DNA from: Abditibacteriota bacterium
Lineage (GTDB): Bacteria > Armatimonadota > UBA5829
Length of the DNA: 41,820 bases
NCBI GenBank assembly: GCA_017445025.1
Contig: JAFSVJ010000065.1
Location: 1 to 41,820 of the forward strand
Direction of reading: 5' to 3'
Made by a program: the position numbers and the translations under genes. The notes under the pieces are model-generated. The model was not told the origin of the DNA. It searched no databases and saw only the letters and a list, made by a program, of their open reading frames with translations. Positions 40,212 to 41,820 of the stretch are shown here, piece after piece. Every line of letters begins with the position of its first letter. Within the stretch, counting starts at the first letter, position 1.

Positions 40212-40661
40212 CTACTTCTTAGAATATTGGCTTCCGCCAAAGGCACCTTTCATTTGAGTTTCTTCTTTTCCGTCGGAACCCGGTCCCACAATGGTTAAGA
40301 CATCAGTTCCAAGTTTCTCGTCAAAGGCTCTCATAGCATCAACTCCGCCAAGTTCTACAACTATTGCCTCAACTATCTGATCGGCTTGGATAGAGGGGTC
40401 AGACTGTCCTACAAATGAACCATCCTTATTTCCTATGCTTGCGTGGAATGAAAAGTTATGCTTTTTGTTTTTTTGCAAAACAATACCCGTTCCCAAAAGC
40501 TTTCCTTCTCTTTTATCATCTCGCAATCCACCCATAAGAAAAACTATTGCATTCCTTAAACCTTCTCGAATACAAATGCTTTCTATGACTTCTTCAATGG
40601 ACTCCCCATCGTCAAGTCTGGCAATAAAAACTTTACCAAAAAAACCTTGTGTATACTTCAT
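40212..40661 (-). CDS. PPC/DUF296 domain protein
   Basis: 149 aa. The PPC (plants and prokaryotes conserved) domain is a small trimeric fold; in plants it is linked to AT-hooks, while bacterial single-domain versions are of unclear function, some binding DNA. Recognised by the N-terminal FFGKVFIARLDDGESIEEVI, then an IVFLMGGLRDD turn, the FHASIGNKDGSFVGQSDP motif (with the characteristic His) and VEAIVVELGGVDAMRAFDEK. No AT-hook and no signal peptide. AAGGAG lies 8 bases before the ATG. It follows a secreted protein gene on the same strand. Confidence 0.8.
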   Translation of the reverse strand: MKYTQGFFGKVFIARLDDGESIEEVIESICIREGLRNAIVFLMGGLRDDKREGKLLGTGIVLQKNKKHNFSFHASIGNKDGSFVGQSDPSIQADQIVEAIVVELGGVDAMRAFDEKLGTDVLTIVGPGSDGKEETQMKGAFGGSQYSKK

Positions 40662-40859
40662 TTTCCAAAACTCCTTTTTATTTTAAATATTAATAACATC
40701 CATAGTCGAACCAAGTTCAACGTTAAGCTTTCTGCTTTGTCCACCCTGAGTAGTTGATATACCCTTTCCTCAAAACTCGCAAGTTCGTTTTTAGGAATTC
40801 TTTGTGACATATGCAAAATCAAATAACAGGAAAAAGAATTTAAAATCAGTAAGGTAAAT
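40662..40859 (-). other. 200-bp gap with coding-like but frame-broken sequence
   Basis: An open frame reads MSQRIPKNELASFEERVY from 40810; after a GAAAG run near 40733, the next frame gives KLNVELGSTMDVINI then a stop at 40683-40685. A single missing base would join them into one ~42-aa product. There is no Shine-Dalgarno, and the GCAGAAAGC run also resembles the repeat motif seen in intergenic elements, so this may be non-coding. Confidence 0.25.
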
Positions 40860-41633
40860 TTACTTATATCTCCAATAGGTATATTCATAGGTAGTTTTCA
40901 GTGAAGCGTCACCTATAAATTCATCTGATTGGCTTTCCATGTGAGTTTCAAAATCTATATTATAAGAAATATACAAATCATTACCATAGTTTACGGCATA
41001 ATAAAACTCCCCTGTGCCTTTGACTGTGGTTTCCGGAGAATCCCCACCATCTTCAATATTTTCTTTTATAACATCATCAAAGACAAGTTTAATCTTGGCT
41101 ATATCCACTCCTTCTTTAGAATAAAGCTTTTCAAGAGTGCATTTAGCTTTAACCTTTACACCGTCCACATTTCTCTTCCATTCCCAAGTGTCCCCTACTT
41201 TCACTTTCTTATCAGGGAATATGGAAGTCTCTTCCGCAGCCACAAAACCGGGGAAAGTTTCACCTTTTTCATCCACAATATTTAAAGTCTTTCCTCTCTT
41301 ATCCATTTCGTAAGTGACTGTGGTTTTTCTGTCCTCTTCAGGTATATTTTCCAAATTATTAGTATCGTCCATAACACTTTCAATTACTTCAGATACTTGC
41401 CTCACTTTTCCCGTATCACCACCTATAAGGACATTTTCATCTATATCAATAAGAGTTCTGCTGACACTGTTAATGGATTCACCCATAACTTCGGCAGTCA
41501 AAGTGATTTTGGTTCTCTCTTTAAACTTATGATTGGCATTTTCTTTGAATTTGTATACCAAATCAACTTCCTCGTCGGCAAAGACCAGAGAAGCAATCAT
41601 CATTAAAACAATCAATAAAACAATCTTTTTCAT
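40860..41633 (-). CDS. exported protein of unknown function (257 aa)
   Basis: The N-terminus (MKKIVLLIVLMMIASLVFAD) is a clear signal peptide. The mature part is charged and beta-rich, with alternating Lys/Glu and Thr/Val strands (HKFKERTKITLTAEVMGESI, TTVTYEMDKRGKTLNIVDEK), a DKKVKVGDTWEWKRNVDGVK segment, and the ending TTYEYTYWRYK. The VGDTWEW and late Tyr-rich strand are like DUF6263-type lipocalin-like exported proteins, but I am not sure of the family. GAGGGG is 7 bases before the ATG. The partial gene just upstream (41650-41820) ends in a similar way (MHYNYEFTY), so the two may be paralogues in tandem. Confidence 0.75.
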   Translation of the reverse strand: MKKIVLLIVLMMIASLVFADEEVDLVYKFKENANHKFKERTKITLTAEVMGESINSVSRTLIDIDENVLIGGDTGKVRQVSEVIESVMDDTNNLENIPEEDRKTTVTYEMDKRGKTLNIVDEKGETFPGFVAAEETSIFPDKKVKVGDTWEWKRNVDGVKVKAKCTLEKLYSKEGVDIAKIKLVFDDVIKENIEDGGDSPETTVKGTGEFYYAVNYGNDLYISYNIDFETHMESQSDEFIGDASLKTTYEYTYWRYK

Positions 41634-41649
41634 AGAAGCCCCTCAGAAA

Positions 41650-41820
41650 TTAATAAGTGAATTCATAATTATAATGCATAGTCACATCAACATATATAAA
41701 ATCTTCTACAGACTTTATATCAGCTCTGTCATCAACTCTCATAAGAGAAGTCACCTTATAAAATTGATCTGAACCTAACAAAGTTCCGTTTTTAAGATCA
41801 AATATCCACAATCCGCTTCC
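41650..41820 (-). CDS. C-terminus of an exported-type protein (partial, runs off the window)
   Basis: 56 codons open from the window edge to a TAA at 41650-41652. The reading SGLWIFDLKNGTLLGSDQFY, then SLMRVDDRADIKSVEDFIYV and DVTMHYNYEFTY, is beta-strand-like and ends in an aromatic Thr/Tyr strand resembling the end of the next gene (TTYEYTYWRYK). The stop is only 16 bases before that gene's start, so they are co-transcribed. No domain can be named. Confidence 0.7.
   Translation of the reverse strand, partial: GSGLWIFDLKNGTLLGSDQFYKVTSLMRVDDRADIKSVEDFIYVDVTMHYNYEFTY

Noticed and set aside
40658-40888. 76-aa open frame between the exported protein and the PPC gene
   Set aside because: Its first ~10 codons overlap the upstream gene, there is no Shine-Dalgarno, and its C-terminal part (IFKIKRSFGK) is just the next gene's ribosome-binding region read as protein.

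Overview
Organism. The window is AT-rich and gene-dense. A TolC / membrane-fusion / RND set (33593-40063) implies an outer membrane. A DUF1559-type prepilin with an H-X9-DG motif sits beside DUF6067 and DUF6259 glycoside-hydrolase-like proteins, Gfo/Idh/MocA dehydrogenases and a GntR-HTH/LacI-sensor regulator. This mix is familiar from Armatimonadota/Abditibacteriota and Lentisphaerota-like bacteria. My best inference is a low-GC, probably gut-associated, uncultured member of such a lineage; phylum placement is inference. Promoters are near-consensus sigma70 (TTGACA - 17/18 - TATAAT, often preceded by TGG) and Shine-Dalgarno sites are clear, so most starts are well supported.

Layout. (1) 1-1183, minus: the N-terminus of a membrane protein at the edge, then a dGTPase-type HD hydrolase. 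(2) 1298-8545, plus: a translation/RNA operon, nusA - ylxR - infB - (575-bp palindromic insert) - rbfA - nrnA - truB - an AIR-synthase/HypE-like gene, closed by a terminator. rimP and ylxQ are missing. (3) 8585-17542, almost all minus: GH38 alpha-mannosidase; a tRNA-Glu(CTC) locus carrying a duplicated tRNA 3' remnant; a DUF6259 secreted protein; a strongly expressed prepilin; a GntR/LacI-type regulator; a truncated duplicate of that regulator; a Gfo/Idh dehydrogenase. (4) 17679-18671, minus: an overlapping three-gene cassette of unknown function with its own consensus promoter and terminator. (5) 19174-21575, minus: an orphan sugar-type ABC solute-binding protein and a sirtuin. (6) 21744-24116, plus: a single-chain restriction-methyltransferase (type IIG-like). 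(7) 24296-33056, minus: a second Gfo/Idh enzyme, a DUF6067 protein and a 1395-aa secreted multidomain glycosidase. (8) 33593-40063, minus: tolC - MFP - RND efflux operon, encoded in that order. (9) 40212-41820, minus: a PPC/DUF296 protein, a secreted protein of unknown function and the C-terminus of another protein.

How the genes work together. Mannosidase, GH-A glycosidase, DUF6067/DUF6259 proteins, Gfo/Idh enzymes, solute-binding protein and GntR/LacI regulators suggest a polysaccharide or glycan forager. The nusA operon is housekeeping.

Most unusual content. It lies between genes. Three copies of a ~200-bp structured element (11334-11536, 16036-16253 reversed, 33188-33387) share ends and a pairing pattern while the hairpin sequence changes. 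Two of them sit between a truncated and an intact copy of the same neighbour (a tRNA-Glu 3' end; a GntR gene 5' end). A second family of modular hairpin elements occurs at 4873-4957, 20687-20793, 24172-24230 and 25676-25737. A third, small hairpin begins T-TAA-ATTTGC and in three genes (infB, DUF6067, MFP) contains the stop codon itself.
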